Source of the DNA: Eublepharis macularius
Taxonomy: Eukaryota; Chordata; Lepidosauria; Squamata; Eublepharidae
NCBI RefSeq assembly: GCF_028583425.1
Contig: NC_072790.1
Span: forward strand, 63,140,052 to 63,204,051
Length of the DNA: 64,000 nt
Direction of reading: 5' to 3'
Below are positions 22,289 through 34,169 of this stretch, in pieces. The notes under the pieces are model-generated. The model was not told where the DNA came from. It searched no databases and was given only the letters and a program-made list of their open reading frames with translations. The position numbers and the translations under genes are program-made. Position 1 is the first letter of the stretch; the number at the start of each line of letters is the position of its first letter.

Positions 22289-22465
22289 AGATCTCAGAAG
22301 CTAAGCAGGGTCAGCCATGGTTAGTATTTGGATGGGAGATCACCATGAAATTCCAGGATTGTTATGCAGTGGCAGGCAATGGCAAACTCTGAACATTTCT
22401 TCCCTTGAAAACGCCATAGGGCTACCATAAGTGGGCTACAACTTGATGGCACTTTACTCCCATAC

Positions 22466-23182
22466 AAGTCTCAGGGAATTCAATGGATCTTGTTTCTGAG
22501 TAATCATGAAGGAGATAAGTTTGCCAGAATACATACATTTGTATTTTGACTTACCCAGGAAGTTTGAATTCTTTGATGAGTATTTAGAACTCATATTTCA
22601 TGAGTGAGCTTCGTGGTATTTCAATAAGTTCACTCATAAATAGTCTATCGTCCGAGTAGAATTGTTCCTTCTAGTTCAAGCTGTAAGAAATCATTTAAGA
22701 GCTGTATGTTACTGTTTAGTTGGCAGAATGCCTGGTTTGAAAGAAAGTCCAAAGGATGACTTCTGGCACGTGGGTAAGATAGAGTCAGACTGCCGATAGC
22801 GAATGAATACCTGAAAAGGGCGAATAATTTATTTAGACTCAATAAACTTGAATTCATGGATATGGTTCCTTATGCTTGTATGTTTAATAGCAACTGCAAA
22901 ATTCGTCTTCATGTAAGAGTCCATTGTAACAGATTTAAGTAAATATATATATATATTTTACCAAACATTAACATGCTCTCCAATGACACAAGTAAAAGTA
23001 ATTCTATTTTTAAAATACTGGCTGTGTAATAAATTTATTGGAACAAGAACACATGATCATGGCCAAGTCTCTGTATATTTAGAAAGCAGGGCGAGCAGTT
23101 TCTCAGATACTGCAGTAGTTCTAATAAGCACTTAATGTAAAGAGAAAAAAAGTGTTTGCAGGAATGGGGGATGATTAACTTC
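22466..23182. other. no gene recognised
   Basis: A/T-rich with a short (TA)n run near 22945. No supported feature. Confidence 0.6.
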
Positions 23183-23265
23183 CGATACAATGCTAAGTCA
23201 GGTTACCCCCTTCTAATTGACTTCAATGGACTTACAAGAATGTGACTCTGCTTAGCATGTCACTG
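23183..23265. mobile_element. palindromic MITE, copy 5 (diverged)
   Basis: ACAATGCTAAGTCAGGTTAC...CTGCTTAGCATGTCACTG. A diverged copy of the MITE at 10588. Its right edge was the target of the next insertion. Confidence 0.55.
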
Positions 23266-23269
23266 TATA

Positions 23270-23479
23270 GCTAGAGGAGTTAGCTGTGTTAGTCTGTAGT
23301 AGCAAAATAGAAGAGTCCAGTAGCACCTTTAAGACTAACCAACTTTACTGTAGCATAAGCTTTCGAGAATCGCAGTTCTTTTCATCAGATGCATCTGACG
23401 AAGAGAACTGTGATTCCCGAAAGCTTATTCTACAGTAAAGTTGGTTAGTCTTAAAGGTGCTACTGGACTCTTTTCTATT
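23270..23479 (-). mobile_element. short head-to-head Penelope-like insertion (palindrome IV)
   Basis: Inverted arms (GTCCAGTAGCACCTTTAAG ... CTTAAAGGTGCTACTGGAC) meet near GATGCATC. A tail of about 37 bp (23270-23306) is present on the left only. TCACTGTATA occurs at 23260-23269 and 23480-23489 as a 10-bp target duplication. Each arm holds a hammerhead-like core: minus strand 23361-23388 with CTGATGA...GAAA, and plus strand 23395-23422 with CTGACGA...GAAA. Related single-arm copies are at 34170-34395 and 62295-62420. Confidence 0.55.
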
Positions 23480-23645
23480 TCACTGTATATCTGTCTGTTT
23501 CCTGTTCTGGAGTGTTGATCAGCACTTTTGCAAGTGTTTGACTATGGCCATGTGAGCAGAACCATGACTGGCAATCAGATTGGAGTATCATGTGCACAGT
23601 TCCTGAATCAGCTAGCAACGTTTGTGCTTTATGCGAGTACATGGC

Positions 23646-23661
23646 CCCTAAATGAATGGGA
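23646..23661. repeat. 16-bp target-site duplication (left)
   Basis: CCCTAAATGAATGGGA, repeated exactly at 24591-24606. Confidence 0.9.
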
Positions 23662-24590
23662 AACTCAAAAACAAACGGTAGGGTTCCAGAACCAACCAGA
23701 CATCAACCAGAGGCATAAGCCTCAGAACCCAAGAAACCACTACACGGTGTTAATTTACATACAACTCTATTAGGTGCAGTCAAAAATATGTGTACAATGA
23801 ATTGCAGTGAATCCAATAAATATATATCAAAACAATCTCATCAATCGTCCATTTGTTCTGTCACAGTACAAAGTCCAATCCTGGTAGGCAAACCTTCAGT
23901 GAATACCAAGTTCATATCTGAACTCCAATAATTTCACAGTCTGAATTGTGGCCTGAGTGTTCAACCAGAAGACTGGCCAGGAGATTGGCAACGAGCCTGC
24001 CAGCTATAACTTCTGCTCGTTTCGGCACTTCTTCTTCATAGCCAACTACCAGCAAGGCCAGATCATATGATATCATACACCATAATAGGATGCCATAAAT
24101 CTTTCTTAGGACCGTTATAACAGCTGATTGCAAATAATATCACCCGTGCTGATATTATTTGCAATCAGCTGTTATAACGGTCCTAAGAAAGATTTATGGC
24201 ATCCTATTATGGTGTATGATATCATATGATCTGGCCTTGCTGGTAGTTGGCTATGAAGAAGAAGTGCCGAAACGAGCAGAAGTTATAGCTGGCAGGCTCG
24301 TTGCCAATCTCCTGGCCAGTCTTCTGGTTGAACACTCAGGCCACAATTCAGACTGTGAAATTATTGGAGTTCGGATATGAACTTGGTATTCACTGAAGGT
24401 TTGCCTACCAGGATTGGACTTTGTACTGTGACAGAACAAATGGACGATTGATGAGATTGTTTTGATATATATTTATTGGATTCACTGCAATTCATTGTAC
24501 ACATATTTTTGACTGCACCTAATAGAGTTGTATGTAAATTAACACCGTGTAGTGGTTTCTTGGGTTCTGAGGCTTATGCCTCTGGTTGAT
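23662..24590 (-). mobile_element. head-to-head Penelope-like retroelement insertion (palindrome II)
   Basis: Two 440-bp arms (23702-24141 and 24151-24590) are near-identical inverted copies around a 9-bp spacer. A 40-bp single-copy tail (23662-23701) precedes the left arm. The right arm abuts the 16-bp target duplication directly. Each arm has a GCCGAAACGAGC motif preceded by GAAGAAGAAG, reminiscent of the GAAAC box region of Penelope-like 3' ends, but the hammerhead core is degenerate. The matching 73-residue frames in both arms are a by-product of the inversion, not a recognised protein. Confidence 0.55.
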
Positions 24591-24606
24591 CCCTAAATGA
24601 ATGGGA
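24591..24606. repeat. 16-bp target-site duplication (right)
   Basis: Exact copy of 23646-23661. Confidence 0.9.
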
Positions 24607-25329
24607 GCATTAATTTTCAAAAATCAAATAAGGCCAGCACAGGTCTTTATTACACATTTGTACATCATCAGTGTTTGTTGCTTTTTAAAAACATAGGGGA
24701 GATATGCACTTCAGTGCTGGAGCTGGGGCAGCACATGTTCTTTACATGCTTCAAGGTAATTTTTCCATTGCAAAGTATGGAGGGATTGCACTGGACGAAG
24801 GGCAGATGGGAAAAGAGTAAGTTTGGCGCTAATCTTAACAAATGTTTGCATTGTCAATAACTAAACAATGATGAACTATTTGGAAGAACAGTAATAACTT
24901 TCAAATCTTCTTATGATCGAAAGCTATTGTTTCAGTTTCAACCAGAAGTGGACAAATGTCTCTGTGTGACAATTAGACCCACCCACCCCCCCGCTATGAT
25001 TTTTGCTTAGTCATACTTGGCAGGCATTATTTCATATTAGTCAAGATGCTGATGACTTCACCCCTTGCAGAATAAACAGAAAGCATGTCGAACTTCCTCC
25101 TCTATAGGAGCAGTGTGTGTGCAAATTAGTTTGCAGTGGTCACAAGATACTACACATTTGAATCCCAGCCTTCTACTGTGATATTTTGGCTTGTTGTGCC
25201 ACGCTCACATTTACTTTTCAACAGCCTTTATGACAATAACAAAAGAAAAGGGCAAGAAGAGAACTAGCACACTAGGAAATATGTGAAGTCATAGCTCTAC
25301 TTATGGGTGAAATACCTCATCCATTCCCT
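24607..25329. other. no gene recognised
   Basis: No supported feature. Part of it may belong to the flanking copia fossil's 3' side, but no LTR could be defined. Confidence 0.5.
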
Positions 25330-26960
25330 AGATCAATTTGCATTGATCTAGTTCTGTAGATAATATCTCCTATCTAACAGCCTTTCCTGTGTGATATTCC
25401 ACAATATTCATTCTCGCTTTCAAATTTCCGTGGTGCTCTCCAATGCAATGGCTTCGTAAGTGCATCAGCGATCAATTTTTCAGAGAGGCAGTCCTGAACA
25501 TCAATAATTCCTTGTTATTGCACATCTCCTAAGAGGTGGTATTTGATATTGAGATGCTTGGTTGGTCCTTTCAAATTGAGACAGTTTTATGCCGACTTGC
25601 TTGTCATCAAAGATTAGTATTGCCTATTATGTGGGATACCATGATTTAGGTGTTCAAGAACCCATTATCAAGATAGAATTTGGCTGAGGAATTAAAAGCT
25701 CTGGGGTTATTATACCACAGAAAATGAAGATGTCCAGTTGTACAAATAGGACTATGTGGTGAGAGTGATTTTATTATTATTATTTTATTATGGAAAATCA
25801 GTTACCAGAAGACTCTCTGATACGTATCTGAAAACAAGAATAAGAGAAGTTAGGAAATCTGTGGTTAAGTTAGCTAAGGGTCCATGAGGCAACTGATGGT
25901 ATACCTGGAACAGTAATTGATAAAAGTCACCAAGTACTCATTCCTACTTATTTATTTAGAATATTCCCTCCCACTTCTCTCCCACAAAGAGGCTTATGAA
26001 ATAAACATTAAAATGCAACTTACAAAAACAGGCCCTCCCAATCCAACAGGCTCTCCCAATACAAACTTCAAGCAAGTAATAAACCACAAAGATTTCCCAA
26101 ATGATAATTCTGCCAGCACACACATACAGAGCCATAGGCTAAGAGCCAAGAACCCTTTGACTGTTGACCTTCAGCTCACACCTGTGGTTTTAAATTCCCT
26201 GCAGAAAGGGAGACTCTTGGCATGAAATTCCTCATACGTTCACAAATATCACTATGAGTAACTTCCTACTGTATTGTGACTGTTTTGGGGAAGCTGGGTA
26301 CACATTGCTTTAGCTTAAATACAGTAAGTGCAATTCAATATAGTTGGCACGATGACATTGTCATGTCCTTTGTGAAATTCCATTTTTCAAGCTCACTTAC
26401 AGCTTCTAGGTGTCTGTGTTTTTGCATAAGTGAATGCACTTGTGCCAGGGCTTGTGTGGTGATTGTCTGTTCATTCTGGCAGGCAAGTTGTATAGGTTTT
26501 CACTTGTGATTCCTCTAGCTATTTTTCTTTCCACTTTATCAATCACACATTGTTCTTCTTGAAATAGCACGAGGCAATTTCGGGTGAGGTGCTTCACTGA
26601 TAAAAAGCTCAATTCTGGATCTGGGATGCATAAAATATATTCCACAAGTACTGCTAATCCCATTTGTCATCATTTTATGGTTTAAGAATTCATAGCTGAT
26701 CCTTTCTGTAATGATTCCTTTACCACCTCCCAGGAAAATCTCATTCTTTATGCTAAAGTCAACTTCGTTGAAGAATTTGCTGTTGTTCATCATATGATTC
26801 ATTGAACACCCTATCTTCTGCTTCCTTTTCTCTGGGCTCTTTCTTTAGTAGCTTTTGTGTGTCTTCTTTCCAGCCCCTAGTTTGCCCCTGCATGAAATAC
26901 TCTTTCAGCCAAACTGAATCTTTCCCCTTCTCTTAGGGAACTGTCCTGAAACATTTTTAG
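25330..26960 (-). mobile_element. Ty1/copia-type LTR retrotransposon fossil
   Basis: Read on the minus strand, 26800-26540 carries a copia-like protease region (NNSKFFNEVDFSIKNEIFL). 26663-26406 continues into the conserved link before integrase (CVIDKVERKIARGITSENLY). 25640-25400 shows the end of the copia RNase H domain (ADALTKPL-type motif preceded by a TKHLNIKYH-type stretch). The order along the minus strand is correct for copia. The element is old, clearly broken in several places and lacks most of the middle. LTRs were not found. Confidence 0.6.
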
Positions 26961-27330
26961 CTCCCTGAATAACTGAACATTCCATGTAGGGTTTCCTTGA
27001 AGTACTTCTAAGTAAGGAAGGCAGCACTTTACAATATATGACCTTTATAATACATTAAATTAAACATGCCTTCTGCTATTACGGGAAGTCTTTTCTTTTC
27101 CATGGATATTTATATTAATCTAAATGAAACAGCTCAGTCCATCAGTGTCCGAGGCCTTGATGCAAAGTAGATTTTTGTCCCTTTGCTGTCCTCTAGTGTT
27201 CATTTCCAGCAGTGACTTAATCAAACTTTACCGTGGACAGAAAATAAGGTATTCTTGGTTTGAAGATGTGATATTAGCGCCTAGTTTTTTGGTGGCTGCT
27301 CGGACTGGGCTGCCACCAAGGGTATCAACG
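26961..27330. other. no gene recognised
   Basis: No supported feature. Confidence 0.6.
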
Positions 27331-27491
27331 CTGGCTTGGGAAATTCCTGGGAATTTAGGGGCAGAGCTTATGGAAGTCAGTTTGGAGGAGGGAGTTCAGA
27401 AAAACTATCATTTTCTCCAGGGAAACTGATCTCCAAGATCATTTGTAATTCTGGGAGAACTTCAGGACCCACCTGGAGGTTGTCAACCCCA
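27331..27491 (-). mobile_element. MITE-like repeat (minus), partial
   Basis: GAACTTCAGGACCCACCTGGAGGTTGTCAACCCC, read in reverse, matches the left end of the element at 43237-43459 (GCCAGCCTCCAGGTGGAG). GGGAAATTCCTGGGAATTTAGG matches its right part. Confidence 0.5.
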
Positions 27492-28317
27492 GATGCCCCT
27501 GATTTTATTTGTGCCCTGGCCCTGATGTGATGAGAGAAGGAGGGAGAGCTGAGGTGGGTGGGGAGTCTCTGAGGAAAAGGCTGTCTGGACTGAACGCTGT
27601 CCTATTACCCCCACACTCTGGCCTCTCTTTTCCTTCTAAAACCCAGCTGCCACAATATCCATAAAAAGGGGGGACCCAAGCTTTTATTTACTAGGTGGTA
27701 GGTTGTAGCTTTGTGTTTTGTAAAGGGTGAACCTAATAATGTAATTCTTAATAGAAAGGTGATTAGAAATCCCTTTCCCACCGCTATTTTAAACTGGACA
27801 GACAGTACTCAGTTGAAACAGAACAATCAAAGATTTATTTACAGGAAATAAGTTGACAACACAAACGGTGGGGGTAGAAAAGTATTTTCTCTGGACGGGG
27901 TTCCTCAGCATGAAAGATTCCTTTGCAACCACTTTACCATGGCTGACAGGCTTCTACCTGAACACTATGCCACTCTTTTAAACCTAGCCTCAGAAACAGA
28001 AACAGAAAAGTTAAACTTTGGATGAGTCCTTTACAAGGTGTTTGTTTACTTCCTTAAACAAGTTTCCTATCTTACCTTGCAGGGTTGCCCAGGGGTGAAA
28101 GTGGCATATGGGGGGTCGTGGGGGCAAATAGCATGGCGGGGAAGGAAAACCTCACATGCACTCCAGAGAGTCTCTCGTCATCTTGGGAATGATGCCATTC
28201 CTGGCGTAAAACAGAAGCAATGAATTGCAACAGGAGTCAAACTGATCCCAAACACTAAACTGGGGACAATTTTAGAAAATCAGCCCCTAATTTAGTATTT
28301 GGGGTCAATCAGACCCC
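27492..28317. other. no gene; LTR-like minus-strand signal near 27780-27845
   Basis: On the minus strand CTGTAAATAAATCTTTGATTG near 27840 looks like the polyadenylation region of an LTR, but no ends or duplication could be set. Otherwise nothing is recognised. Confidence 0.4.
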
Positions 28318-28503
28318 CAGTGTGACCCATTGCTTCATTCCTGGCAAGATGTGGGGGATCTTGAGAGCACATGGGAACACACTGCATTTCCCCACTTCTG
28401 CATTCCTGCACCATTCCCCCCCCACTGGCCAGGTGAGAGGTGGGAGGGGGAGGAAGCTGGGGGTGGGGGATCCCCTACACCCACCAGGGGACTGGCAAAC
28501 CTA
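28318..28503. repeat. unclassified interspersed repeat, copy 2
   Basis: Ordered matches to 14723-14910, including CCAGGTGAG, GGAGGGGGAGG, GGGGGATCCCC and CACCAGGGGACTGGC. Confidence 0.55.
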
Positions 28504-29254
28504 CTATCCTGACCCCAAAATTCTGATTAAAAAGCCAAAAATAAAAAGGCTAGCTCAGCTGATGCCCTTATCCAAGGCTGTGATCTCCCTGCTCAAAGGA
28601 AAATATAAAAATCTTCACTTTTTAAACTGAGGTGGCTCATCCCTTTCCCTTCCAGTGACATCCAAGGAGCTCCAGTTGGTTGCCAGTTTCTGGAAGAGTT
28701 ATGATTACGGGTGAATAACTTAAAGGTCAGGCTTCAGTCTATCATTTCAATGGGAGCAGTGCAGATAATATGCTTTTGGTGCTAAGGCTACATTTGGCTT
28801 GTCTTCAGTATAACTTAGAGTTTGATCAGAATCTTTTACTCAATTAAGGAAGCCAGAGAGACCCCAATAGCAGTTGAAGGCTACAGCTGCCTCTTCTGGG
28901 TTTCCTAATTCAGAGGGAAGCTACGCGAGATGCCCGGACATGTGTCAGGTCTCGCAAGGTTCCCTGAGTAGTGTAGTCTTGCAAAGAACAGCTGCTTGAT
29001 ACGATTCTCTGCTGGGGATTTTCTCTCTCTTACAAAAAGCTTCAGCTCGGGTTTTCCTCCGGGAGCTTGGGAGGCATTATGTGTGGGGGGGAGTGATGTA
29101 ACAGAAGCCAGGGAAGCTTTTTGTGTGTGAGAGAATGTGATTCTCCACCAGGGAGAAGAGTGGTAGGGAGGATTTTCTCTCTCTTGCAAAAAACTGCCCT
29201 TGTCACATGCTATGAACGACTGAGTTATCCAGGAAAGCTTTTTTCCCCTCAGGT
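28504..29254. other. no gene; internal direct repeats 29016/29170
   Basis: GGATTTTCTCTCTCTTACAAAAAG and GGATTTTCTCTCTCTTGCAAAAAAC lie about 155 bp apart. They may belong to the 3' UTR of the LINE that ends at 29580. Confidence 0.45.
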
Positions 29255-29580
29255 AATAGGGTTGTGCTGTAAGAAATGGCTCAGAGAGAGGCCCTAGTAA
29301 AGGGATAGGGACTGTAGACTATTCTATTGGGTACTGTCTCTTGGTGTAGATATGCTCCTACTGGATAGTTTCCGTGTCATTAAGATATCTTGTTTAATTA
29401 CTTATGCTTGTTTCAGCAATGTTTCATGTCTGTGTTCAGATTTATGCTTTGTTTAAATTTCAACATCTCGTACCCTATTGTGTTTGTATTGACTGTCCTA
29501 GCTGTTGACTTCCTGACTTGCATTGTGTAATCTGCCTTGAATATCGCTGAATAAGGTGGACTAATAAAAATAAATTAATT
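29255..29580 (+). mobile_element. LINE 3' end (plus), copy 1
   Basis: GTGCTGTAAGAAATGGCTCAG ... TTGGGTACTGTCTCTTGGTG ... TGTGTAATCTGCCTTGAATATCGCTGAATAAGGTGGACTAATAAAAATAAAT. Same ordered blocks as 36495-36890. Only the 3' UTR and tail are seen. Confidence 0.6.
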
Positions 29581-30943
29581 AATATTCCAGGTACCAGATA
29601 ATGGATTTAAAAAACTGTACTTGAAACAGAAACTTTTAATGTCTGATAATGTGTATATAATTTCTGTGTTTGGTTTCATTTAATGTGTGAACTTGACATT
29701 ATAACAAAATTATTGTTGCCTTCAATGGGTTATAAGTAAATAGGGTGTCTGTATGTATGGTGGCACTAAATATTTTACTACTGCTATCCATTCCACTACC
29801 GAGCTTCACATTTTAAAGTGATCATCATCTTCCACTAAATTTATGCATCTTCTTTTAAGAAATGGATGTGATCCCTTGGAGCTGCTGCATTCCACCCTGA
29901 AAGTATTTTTGTTTTATAAGCCTGTCTCTTTTATATGGTCTTCCAGCTGCTATGTACAGTTGATTTTCTATTCCTTTTGTACAGACAGTGGAGCAGAAAA
30001 GCAGAACTTCACATTTCATTAACAGTATGCTTTCCGCATTCACAATTTCATTAGAAATGTTACATGATTCATTCTGTATCATTGTAATACATCACAAATT
30101 GCAGAATCATCAATAAGTTTATTAATGGACCTTTCATTTTCCAGCAACGTTAACCTTTCTGTCTTTCTGTCTCTTATCATACAACAGGTATCCGAGCATC
30201 TCATATAAGTTCACTTTTCCTTATGCTCTCAAGATCTGAATATAATAGTGCAAACCGTGTTACACTGTCTTGTTTAGCGCCCCTTTTATCCTCAACATTT
30301 ATTATCATCATCTTTCAATCTGTCAGCATTTTATCAGGGACTTCTCTGCAGTGGGTCTGCTACCTTCTTTACGGCTCTAGTTTTTGTGCTTTTCAATGCT
30401 ATTTGACTCAAGGAAATTGTAACAATGGAAGTTTCTCCAACATTTTATCTCCACAGCAGGAACCTACCAAGAACCGGGGAAGCATAAAAGGTGATCACCA
30501 TAGAAGTACAATGGTCGAGCTACAATGCTTGGGCAATTTAATTGCAACAAGTATCATGAACCCCAGAGAAATGATTCTGAAATGAGTAAATGGAGGAGGA
30601 CTGCAGAGACTTGGAAGCTGTGACCAACTATAAACCTGAATGCTGAATTGCCTTAATAGTACTAACTCTGTCATGGGCCTAAGTAAAGCCAAACTGCTAA
30701 AGCCACTGGTAGGTCACCTTAGATAAATTGGTGGAGCCGGTCTTCAACATGTCATTTTAGGATTTTGTTTGTCACTAATTCTTTTCCAGAATCTTACATT
30801 AGGATACTTCAACGGCTTGGTTGTACTCAAAGGGCCTGGTTGCTATCCAGCACTAATGACAATGTGTTACCTCATGGATTTCAAAGTCAAAGGCAAACAG
30901 ATTGATCTCTGATTTAATTATCTGCATGGCTGATAACTGCAAC
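29581..30943. other. no gene recognised
   Basis: A 120-codon plus-strand frame (30223-30585) has no recognised domain and lies in mixed A/T-rich sequence. Not called. Confidence 0.55.
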
Positions 30944-31197
30944 CAGGGCTTTTTTTCAGCAGGAACACAGTGGAACGGAGTTCCGGAACCTCTTGAAAAT
31001 GGTCACATGGCTGGTGGCCCTGCTCCCTGATCTCCAAACAGAGGGGAGTTTAGATTGCCCTCCATGCCGTGGCACAGAGGGCAATCTAAACTCCCCTCTG
31101 TCTGGAGATCAGGGGGTGGGGCCACCAGCCATGTGACCATTTTCTCCAAGGGCAACCCACTGAGTTCCACCACCTCTTTTCCCAGAAAAAAGCCCTG
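30944..31197. mobile_element. hAT-type palindromic MITE, copy B
   Basis: CAGGGCTTTTTTTC...GAAAAAAGCCCTG with flanks ACTGCAAC and ACTGCAAT (8-bp duplication, one mismatch). The interior is an inverted repeat of about 110-bp arms (TGGAGATCAGGG). Confidence 0.9.
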
Positions 31198-33407
31198 ACT
31201 GCAATCAAAGCCATAATCGGAAATTAAACTTTGGTTGGGTGAAAAGCACCATGGCCCCATAGAAATAGCTGGACACACTCTTTTCCAGGTTTCCCCACTG
31301 TTCACGCTGTCTTTCCAGCACACAGAGGTCTTGGCCACATACACAACATTTTGTAAACTTCCTGATTCGCTGCAAAACAGCCCTTCAAGGCCTCACATCC
31401 AACAACAAGCCTTCAATGGACGGCTGTATATTTCTGTCAAAGAAACTACTGCTTGAAAACTACTAGGGATGTTTCCCAGGTTCTGGAGTTTGGCTGTGAG
31501 AATTACAAAAACAAGAAATAAAAATGACCACAGGTGCCACCGTGTAAAGAATTAAATGCAAAATTCAGCTTTCTTTCCTTTCACTTTTTTCTCAGCCCAA
31601 CCTTCACACACGCACACACAGAGCCTATGCACGTGTTCAGCAAACTGAGTATACCAAAGATGGGAGCAGGGACAGGACGTCTTCCCTGCCCGTATTCAAT
31701 ATGACATCCAAATGGGCCACACACATACACATTTTGCAACGTCTGTATATTTTATAATACATTATTATTACCACTCAAAATTGGGGTCAAAGGAAACTGT
31801 GCCTGGTGGTCATTTATATACTGATGACATTATGAACAAAGAGGGCAGGAAACATCAGCCTGGGTCTGGATCTACCTACAGCTGAGAGCTCCCTCCCTTT
31901 GGCATCCAGTGATGGAACTATTTGAGAGAAGCAAAGCTGTGGCAGGCAGCCATCCCTCATCAATCATGGGGCCCGATCCTACTGATAACTTCCTTCAACT
32001 TCCAAATGCCATTACTGGGACTATTGGAGGGAATTTAGCAAACAGCCCCTGGCTCCAGCTCAGCTGCGAATCGTCAATACATTTTGCATTGTCACTTGCA
32101 TTGGATTTTGATTCAGCTAATTTTCAGCTGGTAAAAATATAAAATACACAGACATGCTCTCACACACTCATTTAAATTAGACGCAGACTTTATACAGTGT
32201 GTTAATTCTCTCACTAGCATTCCTGTGGACCACTGATACGTTTTAAAAGTACGAGTGCATACTTGAGATCTGTTAGTAGTTAAGTGATGATTAAGGGCAA
32301 TATTGCTTATGAACAAAATAAGTTTCATGCTGTATCAAACCAAGGTCTCATGGACGAGTCATTCATTGAAAGAATCTCAGCCACTGGAAGGTGCTAGATG
32401 GTCCACCAAAGCTCAGCCAGTGGTCCTCTGGTGAACTGCAGGCTAACTTCTGTACAGCCCTGATTTAGATCCTCTGCTTTGAACATAAAAGAACAAAATG
32501 CGTGTGCTGTACCATGGCTACTGTGATACTCAGTTTGCTGAACATTTGTATTGGTACAGAAACAGACAGACTTCTAGTCTACCTTCTTAGATACATATGT
32601 AGACATAAATAAACAAAGCCCCCAAACAACCCCTTTTTTGCCCTGAAGATTGTATAGAACAAAGATTATTTCAATGTTTGCATTATTGGTTTGAAGTTTG
32701 ACTGACCAGCACCCATAGGGCCATTCAAGTATATACACATGAAAAGCTTTTCAAACTCACATAGTTACATGTGGGCATTTTTCTTCCATACCACAAAAAG
32801 AAATCCTTGCAAGTCACAATGCACTTACTACATTAACATAAAGATGTTGGATCCCCTAAGTTTCCCCATTCATTCGATCCCAGACAATACTACCTAAACT
32901 ACCTTAGCAGAACAAAAACTATTTCCAGTTTCAATTTCCTTATTATAATGATTAGTTGGGCTGATATTTTAGACTAAGATGTGGTGGGCAATGATAAAAA
33001 AGTAATGTACAAGCTATTTTTCACATGTCTAATACAATAATATTTCGAAAAATGCTGTGGTGGTTTGTTTTTTAAAAAACGCCCTTGCTACATGGTATGA
33101 TCAAGATGAATTTAAATTCAGATTAAGGAATCAATTTACAGCCATCGAAGTCAACGAAATTTTGCCTCAAATGAGACTCAGTGGGATGTGGGATTCAATC
33201 TTCCACTCCATTGCTATCCAGAACCTCCTGTCCAAGGGCAAAATGGACAGCCAGTTCCCATGATCTGCTCTCTAAAGGATACTAACAATGTAGTCTTACA
33301 AGGGTCCTCGTCAGAAGTATGGCATGACAGAAAACCAATGCAGGATGCTGTGTGTTTCACACATTTGCACTGTGGCTCTTGGAAGAGCTGCTCTTTGTAC
33401 CTTTGAT
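31198..33407. other. no gene recognised
   Basis: Mostly A/T-rich, with only short unrelated frames. A short run of CACACA lies at 31605-31625. This could include distal KLHL31 3' UTR sequence but nothing shows it. Confidence 0.5.
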
Positions 33408-33656
33408 CAGGGCTTTTTTTCTGAGAAAAGAGGTGGTGGAACTCAGTGGGTTGCCCTCGGAGAAAATGGTCACATGGCTGGTGGCCCCGCCCCCTGATCT
33501 CCAGACAGAGGGGAGTTTAGATTGCCCTCCATGCACGGAGGGCAATCTAAACTCCCCTCTGTCTGGAGATCAGGGGGCGGGGCCACCAGCCATGTGACCA
33601 TTTTCAAGAGGTTACGGAACTTTGTTCCACTGTGTTTCAGCTGAAAAAAAGCCCTG
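33408..33656. mobile_element. hAT-type palindromic MITE, copy C
   Basis: CAGGGCTTTTTTTC...GAAAAAAAGCCCTG. A perfect 8-bp duplication CCTTTGAT lies on both sides. The core is almost perfectly self-complementary around CCCTCCATGCACGGAGGG. Confidence 0.92.
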
Positions 33657-34169
33657 CCTTTGATCCAGTTCTTCAACTGGGCATTGCCTTTCTCCTTGCT
33701 GTATCTGGCAGTCTGGACTACCTTCTGTTATTTGCCACAAGCACGGTGAGTTTAGGAGCAAGTGAAACCATTCATAACCCATGAAGAAGGGGGCTCAGTT
33801 TTTTATTTTAAAAATATGAAAACCAAAGAGGGCTAAATACAGATCAGAAGGCTGGCTGCTGTTCCTTTGCTCTTTCATAGATACATTCATGCTATGCTTG
33901 CATGTTTTTGAGATACTCTGCTAATCAAGTGATGATAAAAGTTCAGGGTATGTTATTCTGGCAAGACTGAGGACTGCTTCACAGGTTATTGATTAGAGAT
34001 GTGCACTTTGTGTGCTCTTAATTTAAGCTCTCATCCTGTAACTTGTGTGGGCTGTACATGGACGGAATAGCTGAGACAAATGTGATGTGGGCAGCACGTA
34101 ATTTTCCAAAAGGCTAGCTAAGAAATTACCTCTGGTGTGTTTATGTGAGTCTACAACACTGACTCATAG
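33657..34169. other. no gene recognised
   Basis: No supported feature. Confidence 0.6.

Larger units (their letters stand above)
21571..22465 (+). mobile_element. 5S rRNA-derived SINE, copy 2, split by a Penelope-like insertion
   Basis: The left part (21571-21617) ends at AGATCTCAGAAGCTA. The right part (22289-22465) restarts at the same 15 bases and continues AGCAGGGTCAGCCATGG and TTAGTATTTGGATGGGAGATC, close to 5S rRNA. The SINE body follows (CAGGCAATGGCAAACTC, GCCATAGGGCTACCATAAG). The duplicated 15 bp is the target duplication of the element inserted at 21618-22288. Confidence 0.75.

Noticed and set aside
23912-24439. Matching 73-codon frames on opposite strands
   Set aside because: By-product of the inverted arms of palindrome II, not an independent gene.
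30223-30585. 120-codon plus-strand frame
   Set aside because: No domain, weak codon pattern, and no splice or promoter context.
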